Source: Mycobacterium sp. 141 (GTDB lineage: Bacteria > Actinomycetota > Actinomycetes > Mycobacteriales > Mycobacteriaceae). Taken from it: DNA of 64,000 nt. The position numbers and the translations under genes are program-made. Positions within the stretch are counted from its first letter, which is position 1. Each line of letters starts with the position of its first letter. The notes under the pieces are model-generated. The model worked only from the letters and a program-made list of their open reading frames with translations. It was not told the origin of the DNA and did no database searches. The stretch is taken from the NCBI RefSeq assembly GCF_000382405.1, contig NZ_KB908269.1, positions 1 through 64,000 of the forward strand, read 5' to 3'. Below are positions 8,108 through 16,015 of this stretch, piece by piece.

Positions 8108-9709
8108 TCATTGGATCGGGCGGAGATGGGTGAGCATGAAGCGCGCGCAGTTGTCGATCTTGCTATGCCATGCGCTCACGGCTCCGTCCAGATCGCGGCG
8201 CCGAATCTCGTCGAGGATTCGACGGTCATCCCTGACGATCTCATCGGTGGGATAGCGGTAGTTCAATCCGAAAATCGTGACGAACAGCCGCAATTGCAGG
8301 GTCAACCGGATGAACATCGATCCGATCCGCGGCATCGCCGCCGTCGTCGCCAACTCGTCCTGCAGATCCAGGTCGAGGTCGCCGGCCTCGTAGACGCGTC
8401 CGAGTTCGTCGCATCGAACCAATCCGGCAAAGTACTCGTCCACAACGGGCGGCAGCTCGATGCGCGTGGTGGAGACCAGCCGCCGGGTGATCACGGTGCC
8501 GAGTAGGCTGCGAGCGGTGTAGGTCTCGATGACATCGCGGGGCGTAGGAACGGGCAACAGGTAACGGCCGGCCTGTTTGTCGACCAGAGCTTCTTCCGCC
8601 AGCTGTGCGAGGGTATCGGCAACGCGACCCGGGGAGACACCACATTTCCGGGCGATGTGGCGTGCGGAGATGGTGTCGCCGGGCTGCAACTCGCCTTCGG
8701 CGACAGCGGCGCAGATACCTCGAATAACGTGAGTGAAGTTGCCTGCGGGAGGCTCGGTCTCGGCATCGGAAGCGGTCCGGCTCGCTACCGGCGACGGCGG
8801 AGTGACTGCTCGGCACCAGACGAACTCGTCGGCGCCGTCGCGTCGCGCGTGGCGGATGTGCTGCTGAACCTCGCGTAGCTCGGCCAGCTGGCGCGGGTCG
8901 ATGGCGTCGGCTACCGAGTGCAGCAGACCGAACCAGTCTGTTCCCGTGACCGCGTGTGCGGTGATCTCGGGGTGATGCGAGAGCCATCGTCGGGCGGCTG
9001 CGTCGAGTTTGGCGTTGATGACGAGAGTCACCGCCGGCGTGGAGGGTAGTCGGTCAACCGCGCGTTCGAGGAGGGTAACCGCGTCGGGAGCGGCGTCTAC
9101 GGTCTCCACCTGTCCGCGACTCGGCAAGCGCAGAAGTGCTGCGCAGATGATCGTCTCCACGATGTCGAGGCGGACGGCTGGCGGTGTGCGGCGCGGTGAG
9201 GCCTCGTTCGACGCGAGGAAGCCCAGGGCGCATCCTGACTGGTGGACGTCGATGTAGTCGAGGATCGATGTCGAAAAGTCCTGTAGGACAGCTGCTCCCG
9301 GTTGCAGCGGAGGGAAGTAGTGGCGCCGTATCCGGCTGACGGTCGCCTGACTGACGCCGGTGACCTCGGCGACGGCTCGGGTCGACCATCGCTGGCGGCC
9401 GCCCGGGGGATCATCGAGGGAGCAGCTCAGGACGCGGTGGACAACCTCATCGGGGGCCGCAGGGCGGCCGGCGGGTGAGACATCGCGTAAACCTTCGACG
9501 CCGGCGTCGAGGTAGCGGTGCCACCATCTGGCCGCCGTAGTGCGGCTCACCGAGGACCGTCGGGCGGCTTCGGCGATGCCAAGGTCCGCACAGTCGATGA
9601 CGGCCCGGGCGCGGGTCGCCACACCTTGGGGCGTTTGCCGCGATGCAGCGATGCGCAGGAGTGCCGCGCGGTCGGACTCAGAGAACCGGGGACCTTTCGC
9701 AACCATCAT
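8108..9709 (-). CDS. Chimeric regulator: IS630-transposase-like N-terminus fused to GntR/FCD regulator
   Basis: A 533-residue protein in two parts. Residues about 8-130 match the paired helix-turn-helix N-terminus of IS630 transposases (ARRSSVSRTTAARWW, GLRDVSPAGRPAAP, WSTRAVAEVTGVSQATVSRI). Residues about 140-300 align with the DDE core but lack its acids. The VDEKS block reads SNEAS (Asn168), the LVLDN block reads LVINA (Asn232), and the final Glu block is gone, so it cannot transpose. Residues about 325-385 form a GntR winged helix (ISARHIARKCGVSPGRVADTLAQLAEEALV) and 390-533 an FCD effector domain. I infer a DNA-binding regulator built from a domesticated transposase. The start (tandem ATGs at 9704-9709) is uncertain, since the nearest AGAAGGA serves another frame. 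Confidence 0.75.
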   Translation of the reverse strand: MMVAKGPRFSESDRAALLRIAASRQTPQGVATRARAVIDCADLGIAEAARRSSVSRTTAARWWHRYLDAGVEGLRDVSPAGRPAAPDEVVHRVLSCSLDDPPGGRQRWSTRAVAEVTGVSQATVSRIRRHYFPPLQPGAAVLQDFSTSILDYIDVHQSGCALGFLASNEASPRRTPPAVRLDIVETIICAALLRLPSRGQVETVDAAPDAVTLLERAVDRLPSTPAVTLVINAKLDAAARRWLSHHPEITAHAVTGTDWFGLLHSVADAIDPRQLAELREVQQHIRHARRDGADEFVWCRAVTPPSPVASRTASDAETEPPAGNFTHVIRGICAAVAEGELQPGDTISARHIARKCGVSPGRVADTLAQLAEEALVDKQAGRYLLPVPTPRDVIETYTARSLLGTVITRRLVSTTRIELPPVVDEYFAGLVRCDELGRVYEAGDLDLDLQDELATTAAMPRIGSMFIRLTLQLRLFVTIFGLNYRYPTDEIVRDDRRILDEIRRRDLDGAVSAWHSKIDNCARFMLTHLRPIQ

Positions 9710-10471
9710 TGTGGGCGTTCATTCCTTCTGACTCACTCAATCGAGAATTGGTCGACATCTAACGTGCAGTGATCCGCATCACGCAAGGTCATAACGCACC
9801 AACGCAGTCCTAAGCAAATTCGTGCGACCCACATTTATCACACCGCCTGGATTGAATGAGATAGCAGAAGGAATGTTGCTAATGAGTAGTCTTCGAATTT
9901 TTCGGTACACGCTGATGAATCGCGCTCCTTCATCTGACCTCGGCAAATCCGCTGCCCCCACACCAACAGCAAACTGTTGGATCAGACACTGAACGTCACC
10001 ACATCGTCCGATTTGCGGCGATTCCGAATGAATGACAACGGGTGACTCGATCGAGCTCTGGAACCACCGGCGGAATCGTCCGTCGTGCGGTGGCCAACGC
10101 CTGTACTAAATTACCGTCGCGCATTCTTCGCGCGTTGCGGCATCAATCACTGGAATCATTTCGGCGCTCGTATCCGATTGTGGCTCAGGGGTTTCGATCC
10201 GTTCACAACGGCCTCGCATACGGAGCCGCCGTCTCTGGGTGAGGAGAAACGCACGTTCGCACGACCACGGCCTGGATCGGGTTAGAAGCGGCCTCGGCGC
10301 TGATCGGCATCATGTGCGCGTGCCAGTCCTTGGCCTCGTCGACCGTCTTGAACTTGGCTTCGGTTGTACCTGGCTGCAGTCCGGCGCGACGTTCCGCAAC
10401 GGATGTGTCAAAAAGTGTCAATTTTCAGGAGCGGCCTGCGCCCGGATTGACACCGAAATCCCCCTGACCTG
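9710..10471. other. Gene-poor, relatively AT-rich stretch
   Basis: These 760 bp hold no gene I can support. Short frames exist on both strands (for example 9779-9961 minus and 10203-10421 minus), but none has a recognisable domain, ribosome binding site or good codon use. Base composition is more AT-rich than its flanks around 9760-10180. The right end contains the second 15-bp repeat (10414-10428). The stretch is best read as accessory or insertion debris next to a tRNA-Ser gene. Confidence 0.5.
10414..10428 (+). repeat. 15-bp direct repeat, copy 2
   Basis: AGTGTCAATTTTCAG is identical to 5941-5955. It lies 43 bp from the 3' end of tRNA-Ser(UGA) and marks the right boundary of the accessory segment. 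Confidence 0.6.
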
Positions 10472-10558
10472 CGGTGGCGGAGGGATTTGAACCCCCGGAC
10501 GGTGTTAGCCGTCTCTCGCTTTCAAGGCGAGTGCATTAGGCCGCTCTGCCACGCCACC
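10472..10558 (-). tRNA. tRNA-Ser (anticodon UGA)
   Basis: The minus strand gives acceptor GGTGGCG/CGCCACC, anticodon stem CTCGC/GCGAG around CTTGAAA (anticodon UGA), a long variable arm (GACGGCT...CCGTC) and a T-arm with GGTTCAAATCC. The discriminator is G and CCA is not encoded. The class II shape and anticodon fit serine. Confidence 0.96.
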
Positions 10559-10577
10559 GCCGATAAGCGTAGAGGGT

Positions 10578-11090
10578 CTACACCCGGCCCAACTTGGCGG
10601 GCGGCGCTCCGGACTGCAGAGCAACGCTGATGCGCCGGCAGTTCTCCCCCATGGCCGCGATCTGCGGGCGCGACAGCCTGCCCAGGAAGTGCTCACGGAC
10701 GCACTGCCCGTAGGTCACCATCGCACCTCGCACCGCCATTCGGCCGTCGTCGGTGATGGCCGCGATCACGCCGCGGCCATCGTCGGGACTTGCACACCTT
10801 GTGACGAGGTTCTGTACCTCCAGTCGGCGGATCTGCCGGGTGACCCGGCTCGGGAGCGACATCAGACGTTCCGCCAGATCCCCCATCCGTGCGGATCCGG
10901 TCGCCGACTTGTCCAGCATGTCGAGCAGCCGGACATCGTTGAGCGTCAGTTGATGCTCATCAACAAGCGACCGGTTCAGAGTCGCATACAACCGCAAAGC
11001 CGAGTCGAGATAGTGCTGCCACGACCTCTGCTCGGCAATATCCAGGCCCGGCATATCACCTGCCGTACGCCCGGCAATCATGCCTGACAT
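10578..11090 (-). CDS. MarR-family transcriptional regulator
   Basis: A winged-helix regulator of about 170 residues. The core reads HQLTLNDVRLLDMLDK, then GSARMGDLAERLMSLPSRVTRQIRRLE (recognition helix) and LVTRCASPDDGRGVIAAITDDGR, the MarR wing with its DxRG-type turn. It probably binds DNA as a dimer. Several in-frame ATGs exist (11054, 11081, 11090). I choose 11090 because TACGAT sits 7 nt upstream as a leaderless -10 box. The gene diverges from the quinone oxidoreductase, with only 67 bp between start codons, so it may regulate that gene in response to quinones or electrophiles. That link is inferred from layout only. Confidence 0.85.
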   Translation of the reverse strand: MSGMIAGRTAGDMPGLDIAEQRSWQHYLDSALRLYATLNRSLVDEHQLTLNDVRLLDMLDKSATGSARMGDLAERLMSLPSRVTRQIRRLEVQNLVTRCASPDDGRGVIAAITDDGRMAVRGAMVTYGQCVREHFLGRLSRPQIAAMGENCRRISVALQSGAPPAKLGRV

Positions 11091-11097
11091 GGCCGCA

Positions 11098-11103
11098 ATC
11101 GTA
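11098..11103 (-). promoter_or_regulatory. -10 box for the MarR regulator (leaderless)
   Basis: On the minus strand TACGAT (TANNNT) ends 7 nt before the ATG at 11090. Confidence 0.45.
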
Positions 11104-11144
11104 AGGGACGTCGGTATTGCTGGGTGCCCGAAATCCAATCGTTG

Positions 11145-11150
11145 TAGCGT
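11145..11150 (+). promoter_or_regulatory. -10 box for the quinone oxidoreductase (leaderless)
   Basis: TAGCGT (TANNNT) ends 7 nt before the ATG at 11158. It lies 41 bp from the opposing MarR -10 box, so the two promoters are back to back. Confidence 0.5.
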
Positions 11151-11157
11151 TCGACAA

Positions 11158-12126
11158 ATGCGTGCAATTGTCGCTGCCGCGGACGGTTCTCTGACCTGGG
11201 AAAATGTTGCCGACATCGCGCCGGGATACGGCGAGGTTCTGATCCGCGTCGGTGTCGCGGGAGTCAATCGTGCGGACTTGCTACAGGCTGCGGGTAAATA
11301 CCCGCCGCCACCGGGGGCGAGCAAGACCATCGGACTGGAAGTCTCCGGTGTGATCGCCGGGCTCGGCGACAGCGTGACCGGGTGGGTTGTCGGCCAGCCC
11401 GTGTGCGCCCTGCTGGCTGGTGGCGGGTACGCCGAATACGTCACGGTGCCCGCTGCGCAGGTGATGCCCGTCCCCGACGGCGCCAGCCTGGACGAGGCGG
11501 CAGCTCTGCCCGAGGTGGCGTGCACTGTGTGGTCGAACCTGGTGATGACAGCAGGCCTGACGGCGGGACAGCTCGTCCTCCTGCACGGCGGCGCCAGCGG
11601 CATCGGCACCCACGCCATCCAGGTTGCCCATGCGCTCGGCGCCAGGGTCGCGGTGACCGCCGGATCGGCCGAGAAGCTCGCCCTGTGCCGCAGTCTCGGC
11701 GCCGATATCACCATCAACTACCGCGACGAGGATTTCGTGGCGGTTGTGCAAGCCGACCGCGGCGCTGACGTGATCCTCGACATCATGGGCGCGGCCTACC
11801 TGGACCGCAACGTCGATGCGCTGGCCCCCGGCGGGCGCATCACCATCATCGGCATGCAGGGTGGCGTCAAGGCCGAGCTGAACATCGGCAAGCTCATCAG
11901 CAAGCGGGCCGGCGTGATCGGCACATCCCTGCGGCCCCGGCCGGTCGACGGCCCGGGCGGTAAGGCCGAGATCGTCGCGGCTGTCGTCGACAACGTGTGG
12001 CCGATGGTCGCCGACGGGCGGGTGCGCCCGGTCATCGGCGCCGAGCTGCCGATTGACCAGGCGCAACGCGCCCATCAGCTACTAGCTTCCGGAGAAGTGT
12101 CTGGGAAAGTGCTGTTGCGGGTGTAG
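11158..12126 (+). CDS. Zinc-free quinone oxidoreductase (Rv3777 type)
   Basis: A 322-residue medium-chain dehydrogenase/reductase of the quinone oxidoreductase (PIG3/QOR) branch that uses NADPH to reduce quinones or enones. The GroES-like part holds GVAGVNRADLLQAAGKYPPPPG and GLEVSGVI. The Rossmann part begins LLHGGASGIGTHAIQVAHALGA, with NYRDEDF later. The zinc-ligand cysteines of alcohol dehydrogenases are absent. The ATG at 11158 is supported by a -10 box and by the family start MRAIVA. It is the syntenic counterpart of Rv3777 and converges on the Rv3778c-like gene. Confidence 0.88.
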   Translation: MRAIVAAADGSLTWENVADIAPGYGEVLIRVGVAGVNRADLLQAAGKYPPPPGASKTIGLEVSGVIAGLGDSVTGWVVGQPVCALLAGGGYAEYVTVPAAQVMPVPDGASLDEAAALPEVACTVWSNLVMTAGLTAGQLVLLHGGASGIGTHAIQVAHALGARVAVTAGSAEKLALCRSLGADITINYRDEDFVAVVQADRGADVILDIMGAAYLDRNVDALAPGGRITIIGMQGGVKAELNIGKLISKRAGVIGTSLRPRPVDGPGGKAEIVAAVVDNVWPMVADGRVRPVIGAELPIDQAQRAHQLLASGEVSGKVLLRV

Positions 12127-12137
12127 GAGATCAGCCC

Positions 12138-12208
12138 GCGCACGCGAGGAGCACAAGCCAGCCTGCGCACGCGAGGAGCACAAATCGGCCTGCACGCGAG
12201 GAGCACAA
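12138..12208 (+). repeat. Three tandem copies of a 27-bp repeat (core GCGCACGCGAGGAGCACAA)
   Basis: The core occurs at 12138-12156, 12165-12183 and, shortened by two bases, at 12192-12208, a 27-bp period with AGCC/GGCC linkers. The array fills the gap between two convergent genes. Single copies of the same core recur at 28577-28593 (inside aftA) and 57549-57566 (upstream of fbpD), all in the same orientation. Confidence 0.85.
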
Positions 12209-12209
12209 A

Positions 12210-13406
12210 TCAGCCCAGCGACGCCAGGGCGCGCACCAGTTGATCGACCTCGGCGATGGTCGAGTAGTGCGCCAGCCCTACTGTCACCGCGCCGCCGATG
12301 TCGTTGACCCCGATCACGTCGAGCAGGCGCGAGCTGGTGTTGGAGACCGCCAGGATGCCGTTGTCGGCCAGCCGCTGCACCACCCGTTCGGCCGGCACGT
12401 CGCGCACCGCGAAGCTCAGCACCGGAATGGGCGACTCAGGGTGGCCGATCACCATCACCAGCGGCAGCGAGCGCAGCGAGGACAGTAGGTAGTCGAACAG
12501 CCGGCTCAGGTACGACGCTGCGGATTGCATTGAAACCGCAAGCCTTTCGCGCCGTGTACCCGTCGCCGCCTCGTCGAGGTTGGACAGGTATTCGACGCTG
12601 GCCACGACACCGGCCAACAGGCCGTACTGATGCACACCCATCTCGAGACGCTCCGGTCCGGTTGCGTCCGGATTCAGCGACACCGCGCCGAAAGAGTCGA
12701 TGATCGACGGATCCCGGAACACCAGGGCGCCGATGGGCGGGCCGCCCCACACGACGGCGTTCAGCGCGACAACGTCGACGTCGACCTCGTCGAGATCGAA
12801 CAACCGGTACGGGGCGGCAGCCGAATGATCGACCACTACAAGACCGCCGACCTCGTGGGTCAGTTTGGTCACTTCACCCAGGTCGGTGACAGTTCCCACG
12901 GCCGACGACGCCGATGCGATCGCCACCAGCCGGGTCGGCTTCTCGATCAGCCCCTCCCATTGCCAGGACGGCAGCTCGCCGGTCTCGATATCGACCTCGG
13001 CCCACTTCACCTTGGCGCCATAACGATTCGCCGCCCGCAGCCACGGAGCGATGTTGGCCTCGTCGTCCAGGCGCGTCACCACTACTTCGTAGCCCAGACC
13101 GACCCTGGCCGAGGAAGCCTCGGCCAGCGCCGTCAGCAGGTGCGCGCGGTCGGGCCCGAGCACCACACCGCGGGGATCCCCGTTGACCAGATCGGCGACC
13201 GCCTGGCGGGCCGCGGTGAGCACGGCAGCGCTGCGGCGGGCAGACGGGTGGGGACCGACCGTCGTCGGCATGGAGCCGCGGAACGCCGTCGAGACTGTCG
13301 TCGCGACTGCGTCGGGAACCAACATGCCGTTCTGGGTGTCGAAGTGCACCCACCCGTCGCCCAAGGAGGGATGCAGACCACGCACCCGGGCGACGTCGTA
13401 AGCCAT
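12210..13406 (-). CDS. Cysteine-desulfurase-fold protein lacking the PLP lysine (Rv3778c type)
   Basis: A 398-residue protein with the class V aminotransferase (SufS/CsdA) fold. It has VVVDHSAAAPYRLFDLDEVDVDVVALNAVVWGGPPIGALVF, where SufS enzymes have a D-GAQ then SGHKLYGPTGIG. Here the SGHK equivalent is LNAV, so the Schiff-base lysine is replaced by valine, and no other lysine falls nearby. The cofactor Asp is kept. I infer a non-catalytic or altered role, although it is conserved in position next to Rv3777. The ATG at 13406 gives MAYDVARVRGLHPSLGDGWVH and follows a -10 box. A longer frame to 13484 is unsupported. Confidence 0.8.
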   Translation of the reverse strand: MAYDVARVRGLHPSLGDGWVHFDTQNGMLVPDAVATTVSTAFRGSMPTTVGPHPSARRSAAVLTAARQAVADLVNGDPRGVVLGPDRAHLLTALAEASSARVGLGYEVVVTRLDDEANIAPWLRAANRYGAKVKWAEVDIETGELPSWQWEGLIEKPTRLVAIASASSAVGTVTDLGEVTKLTHEVGGLVVVDHSAAAPYRLFDLDEVDVDVVALNAVVWGGPPIGALVFRDPSIIDSFGAVSLNPDATGPERLEMGVHQYGLLAGVVASVEYLSNLDEAATGTRRERLAVSMQSAASYLSRLFDYLLSSLRSLPLVMVIGHPESPIPVLSFAVRDVPAERVVQRLADNGILAVSNTSSRLLDVIGVNDIGGAVTVGLAHYSTIAEVDQLVRALASLG

Positions 13407-13413
13407 GCCAGCC

Positions 13414-13419
13414 ACCTTA
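13414..13419 (-). promoter_or_regulatory. -10 box for the Rv3778c-like gene (leaderless)
   Basis: On the minus strand TAAGGT (TANNNT) ends 7 nt before the ATG at 13406. Confidence 0.5.
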
Positions 13420-13530
13420 GAGCGTTCGCAAATATGACAAACCGAGACAATCGAGGTGGGCGCTCGACCGCGTGTTTCGGCCACGTAGGCCGCGCAGGAC
13501 CGAGTCGCCCTGGGCAGCCATACTAGTCCA

Positions 13531-15489
13531 GTGGGCTTCGGGTTCGGAGTGCTAGTTGCACTGTTGTTGCTAGTGATCCCCGGGTCGTTGACTGCACGAG
13601 CCGGTGGCCTCAGCCTGCCGGTAGCCGTGGCTGTGGGGCCGGCCCTGACCTACGGCATCGTCGCCCTGTTCATCGTCCCATTCGGTGCCATTGGGGTGCC
13701 ATGGAACGAGTGGTCGGCACTGTTTGCTGTGGCCATCACCGCTGTGGCCGCAGCGGGGTTGCGGATGGTGCTGGGGCGGTTTCGGGACCGCGACGCCGAG
13801 CAGTTGGCGCCTTCGACGGGGCCGGCTCTGATCGTTGGCGCGGGCGTCGTGCTGGGTGCCCTGCTGATCATGTGGGCGGCTGCGGCCGGGGTGGTGCACT
13901 GGCAGTCCGCGCCGAGCACGTGGGACTCGGTGTGGCACGCCAACACCGTGCGGTTCATCCTCGACACCGGGCAGGCCTCCCCCACGCACATGGGTGAGCT
14001 GCGCAATGTGGAGACCCACGAGGTGTTGTATTACCCGTCGGCTTTCCACGCCCTCGCCGCGGTGTACAGCCAGGTGACCGGCGCCGCTGCGACCACCGCC
14101 TACACCGTGAGCACGGTCGCCGCGTCGGTGTGGCTGTTCCCGCTCAGCGCCGCGATGCTGACCTGGAAGATCGTGCGCCCGCTCACCTGCCCGTGGCGTA
14201 CGGCGGTGGTTTCCGCGACGGCGGCTGCGCTGTCGGCATCGTTCACGGCAGTGCCCTACGTCGAGTTCGATGTCGCGGCTGTACCGAACCTGGTCGCCTA
14301 CGGCCTGGCGGTGCCGGCCTTCGTCCTGGTCGCCTCGACCTTGCGGCACCGGGACCGCATACCGATGGCGATCCTGGCGCTGGTCGGAGTTTTCTCGGTG
14401 CACATCACCGGCGGTGTCGTGACCGTGCTGCTGGTCAGTGCGTGGTGGCTGTTGGACTGCCTGCGCCGCCCGGTGCGGGGCCGGCTACCCGATTTCGTGA
14501 CACTGCTCATCGTCGGGATACCCGCCCTGCTGATCATGTTGCCGCAGTTCCTCACCGTCGCCGACCAGGCCGAAATCATCGCCGGGCACGCGTTCGTCAA
14601 CAATCTGGGCCGCAAAAGCTCCCTGTTCGCGGCCGTGGTGCAGCACACGCGTCACCTCAACGACTACCCGATCCAGAACGTCCTGATCGCGCTCGCGGCC
14701 ATCGGTGGTCTAGTCATGTTGGTCAAGAAGATCTGGTGGCCGTTGGCAGTCTGGGCGCTGCTGATCGTGTCGATCGTGCATTCGGGTGCCCCGTTCGGTG
14801 GTCCGGTAGGCACCATCACCGGCAGGTTCAGCGACCTGTTCTACAGCGACCCGCGCCGGCTGTCCGCGGTGGTCACCCTGCTCTACGCGCCGATGGCGGC
14901 GATCGGCCTGTGCACCCTGGTTCTGGGTCTGACAGTGCTGCTGGGCCGCGTGACGCAGCGGCAAACGCTGATCAGGACCACAGCGGGCGTCGTGCTGGTC
15001 GCCACCGCGGTGGGGCTGGCCTGGCACTACTTCCCACGGCACCGGTTTCTGTTCGGCGACAAATACGACTCGGTGATGGTGGCCGACCACAAACTGCGCG
15101 CGTTCGCCTACCTGGCCGGCTTACCCGACGCGCACACCACGGTGATCGGCGACGCCAACACCGACGGTACGGCGTGGATGTACGCGATCGCCGGGCTGCA
15201 CCCGCTGTGGACCCACTACGACTACCCCGTGCAGCAGGGCCCTGGGTACAACCGGTTCATTTTCTGGGCATACGCCGACGATGCTGACACTGATCCTCGT
15301 GTTGCCGCGGCCGTCAAGGCCCTCAACATCAAGTACGTATTGACCAGCACTCCGGTGGTGCGTGGGTTCACCATGCCGGACGGGCTAGTGTCGCTAGACA
15401 AGTCGAAGTCGTGGGAGAAGATCTACGACGACGGCAAAGACCGCATCTACCGCTGGCGCGGAGACCAACAGACGACGGGAAGGTCATGA
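13531..15489 (+). CDS. Polytopic membrane GT-C-type glycosyltransferase (Rv3779 homolog)
   Basis: A 652-residue membrane protein with roughly a dozen hydrophobic segments through about residue 500 and a C-terminal extracytoplasmic domain (DANTDGTAWMYAIAGLHPLW). It starts with GTG at 13531. A loop after the third hydrophobic block carries STWDSVWHANTVRFILDTG, the place where GT-C enzymes keep acidic residues. Its M. tuberculosis counterpart Rv3779 has been linked to polyprenyl-phospho-sugar metabolism and to the galactosamine substituent of arabinogalactan. Which applies here is not decided by the sequence. It overlaps the pafE start by four bases (ATGA) and heads the pafE-wzt-glfT1-wzm unit. 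Confidence 0.82.
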   Translation: MGFGFGVLVALLLLVIPGSLTARAGGLSLPVAVAVGPALTYGIVALFIVPFGAIGVPWNEWSALFAVAITAVAAAGLRMVLGRFRDRDAEQLAPSTGPALIVGAGVVLGALLIMWAAAAGVVHWQSAPSTWDSVWHANTVRFILDTGQASPTHMGELRNVETHEVLYYPSAFHALAAVYSQVTGAAATTAYTVSTVAASVWLFPLSAAMLTWKIVRPLTCPWRTAVVSATAAALSASFTAVPYVEFDVAAVPNLVAYGLAVPAFVLVASTLRHRDRIPMAILALVGVFSVHITGGVVTVLLVSAWWLLDCLRRPVRGRLPDFVTLLIVGIPALLIMLPQFLTVADQAEIIAGHAFVNNLGRKSSLFAAVVQHTRHLNDYPIQNVLIALAAIGGLVMLVKKIWWPLAVWALLIVSIVHSGAPFGGPVGTITGRFSDLFYSDPRRLSAVVTLLYAPMAAIGLCTLVLGLTVLLGRVTQRQTLIRTTAGVVLVATAVGLAWHYFPRHRFLFGDKYDSVMVADHKLRAFAYLAGLPDAHTTVIGDANTDGTAWMYAIAGLHPLWTHYDYPVQQGPGYNRFIFWAYADDADTDPRVAAAVKALNIKYVLTSTPVVRGFTMPDGLVSLDKSKSWEKIYDDGKDRIYRWRGDQQTTGRS

Positions 15490-16007
15490 CCATCAACCCC
15501 GACGACGACAACATCGAGATCCTGGCCGGCAACGCCGGCGATCCGGATGCTGACGCCGACGCCGACGGCAAATCGCTGACCGACCTCGTCGAGCAACCGG
15601 CGAAGGTGATGCGGATCGGCACGATGATCAAGCAGCTGCTCGAAGAGGTGCGGGCCGCTCCGCTCGACGACGCCAGCCGTAACCGACTGCGCGACATCCA
15701 CCGGACCAGCATTTCCGAGCTGGAGGACGGGCTGGCGCCCGAGCTGCGCGACGAGCTGGAGCGGCTGACGCTGCCGTTCAGCGAGGACTCCATCCCGTCG
15801 GATGCCGAGCTGCGTATCGCCCAGGCCCAGTTGGTCGGCTGGCTGGAGGGGCTCTTCCACGGCATCCAGACGGCTTTGTTCGCGCAGCAGATGGCCGCGC
15901 GTGCCCAGCTCGAACAGATGCGCCAGGGTGCACTGCCCCCGGGCACGGGCGGGCCAGGCGGCCAGCGTGGCGGGTCCGCGCACCCGGGCACCGGGCAGTA
16001 CCTGTAG
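15486..16007 (+). CDS. pafE: Bacterial proteasome activator PafE/Bpa
   Basis: A 173-residue cytosolic ring-forming activator of the mycobacterial 20S proteasome. It opens the core for ATP-independent degradation of unfolded proteins. An acidic, disordered N-terminus (DADADADGK) is followed by a helical bundle (about 35-150: VMRIGTMIKQLLEEVRAAP, then LRDELERLTLPF and GLFHGIQTALFAQQMAARAQLE) and a Gly/Pro linker ending in GQYL. That terminal GQYL is the docking motif known from Rv3780. The ATG overlaps the upstream stop (ATGA), so translation is probably coupled. Its placement among galactan genes is conserved in mycobacteria, with no known functional reason. Confidence 0.95.
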   Translation: MTINPDDDNIEILAGNAGDPDADADADGKSLTDLVEQPAKVMRIGTMIKQLLEEVRAAPLDDASRNRLRDIHRTSISELEDGLAPELRDELERLTLPFSEDSIPSDAELRIAQAQLVGWLEGLFHGIQTALFAQQMAARAQLEQMRQGALPPGTGGPGGQRGGSAHPGTGQYL

Positions 16008-16015
16008 GTCCGCCG

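Noticed and set aside
9779..9961. A 60-residue minus-strand frame in the gene-poor stretch
   Set aside because: No ribosome binding site, no recognisable domain, and AT-rich codons. Too weak to call a gene.
12138..12208. A possible CRISPR array
   Set aside because: The three units have a 27-bp period with linkers of only 8 bp. There are no spacers of normal length and no cas genes in the window.
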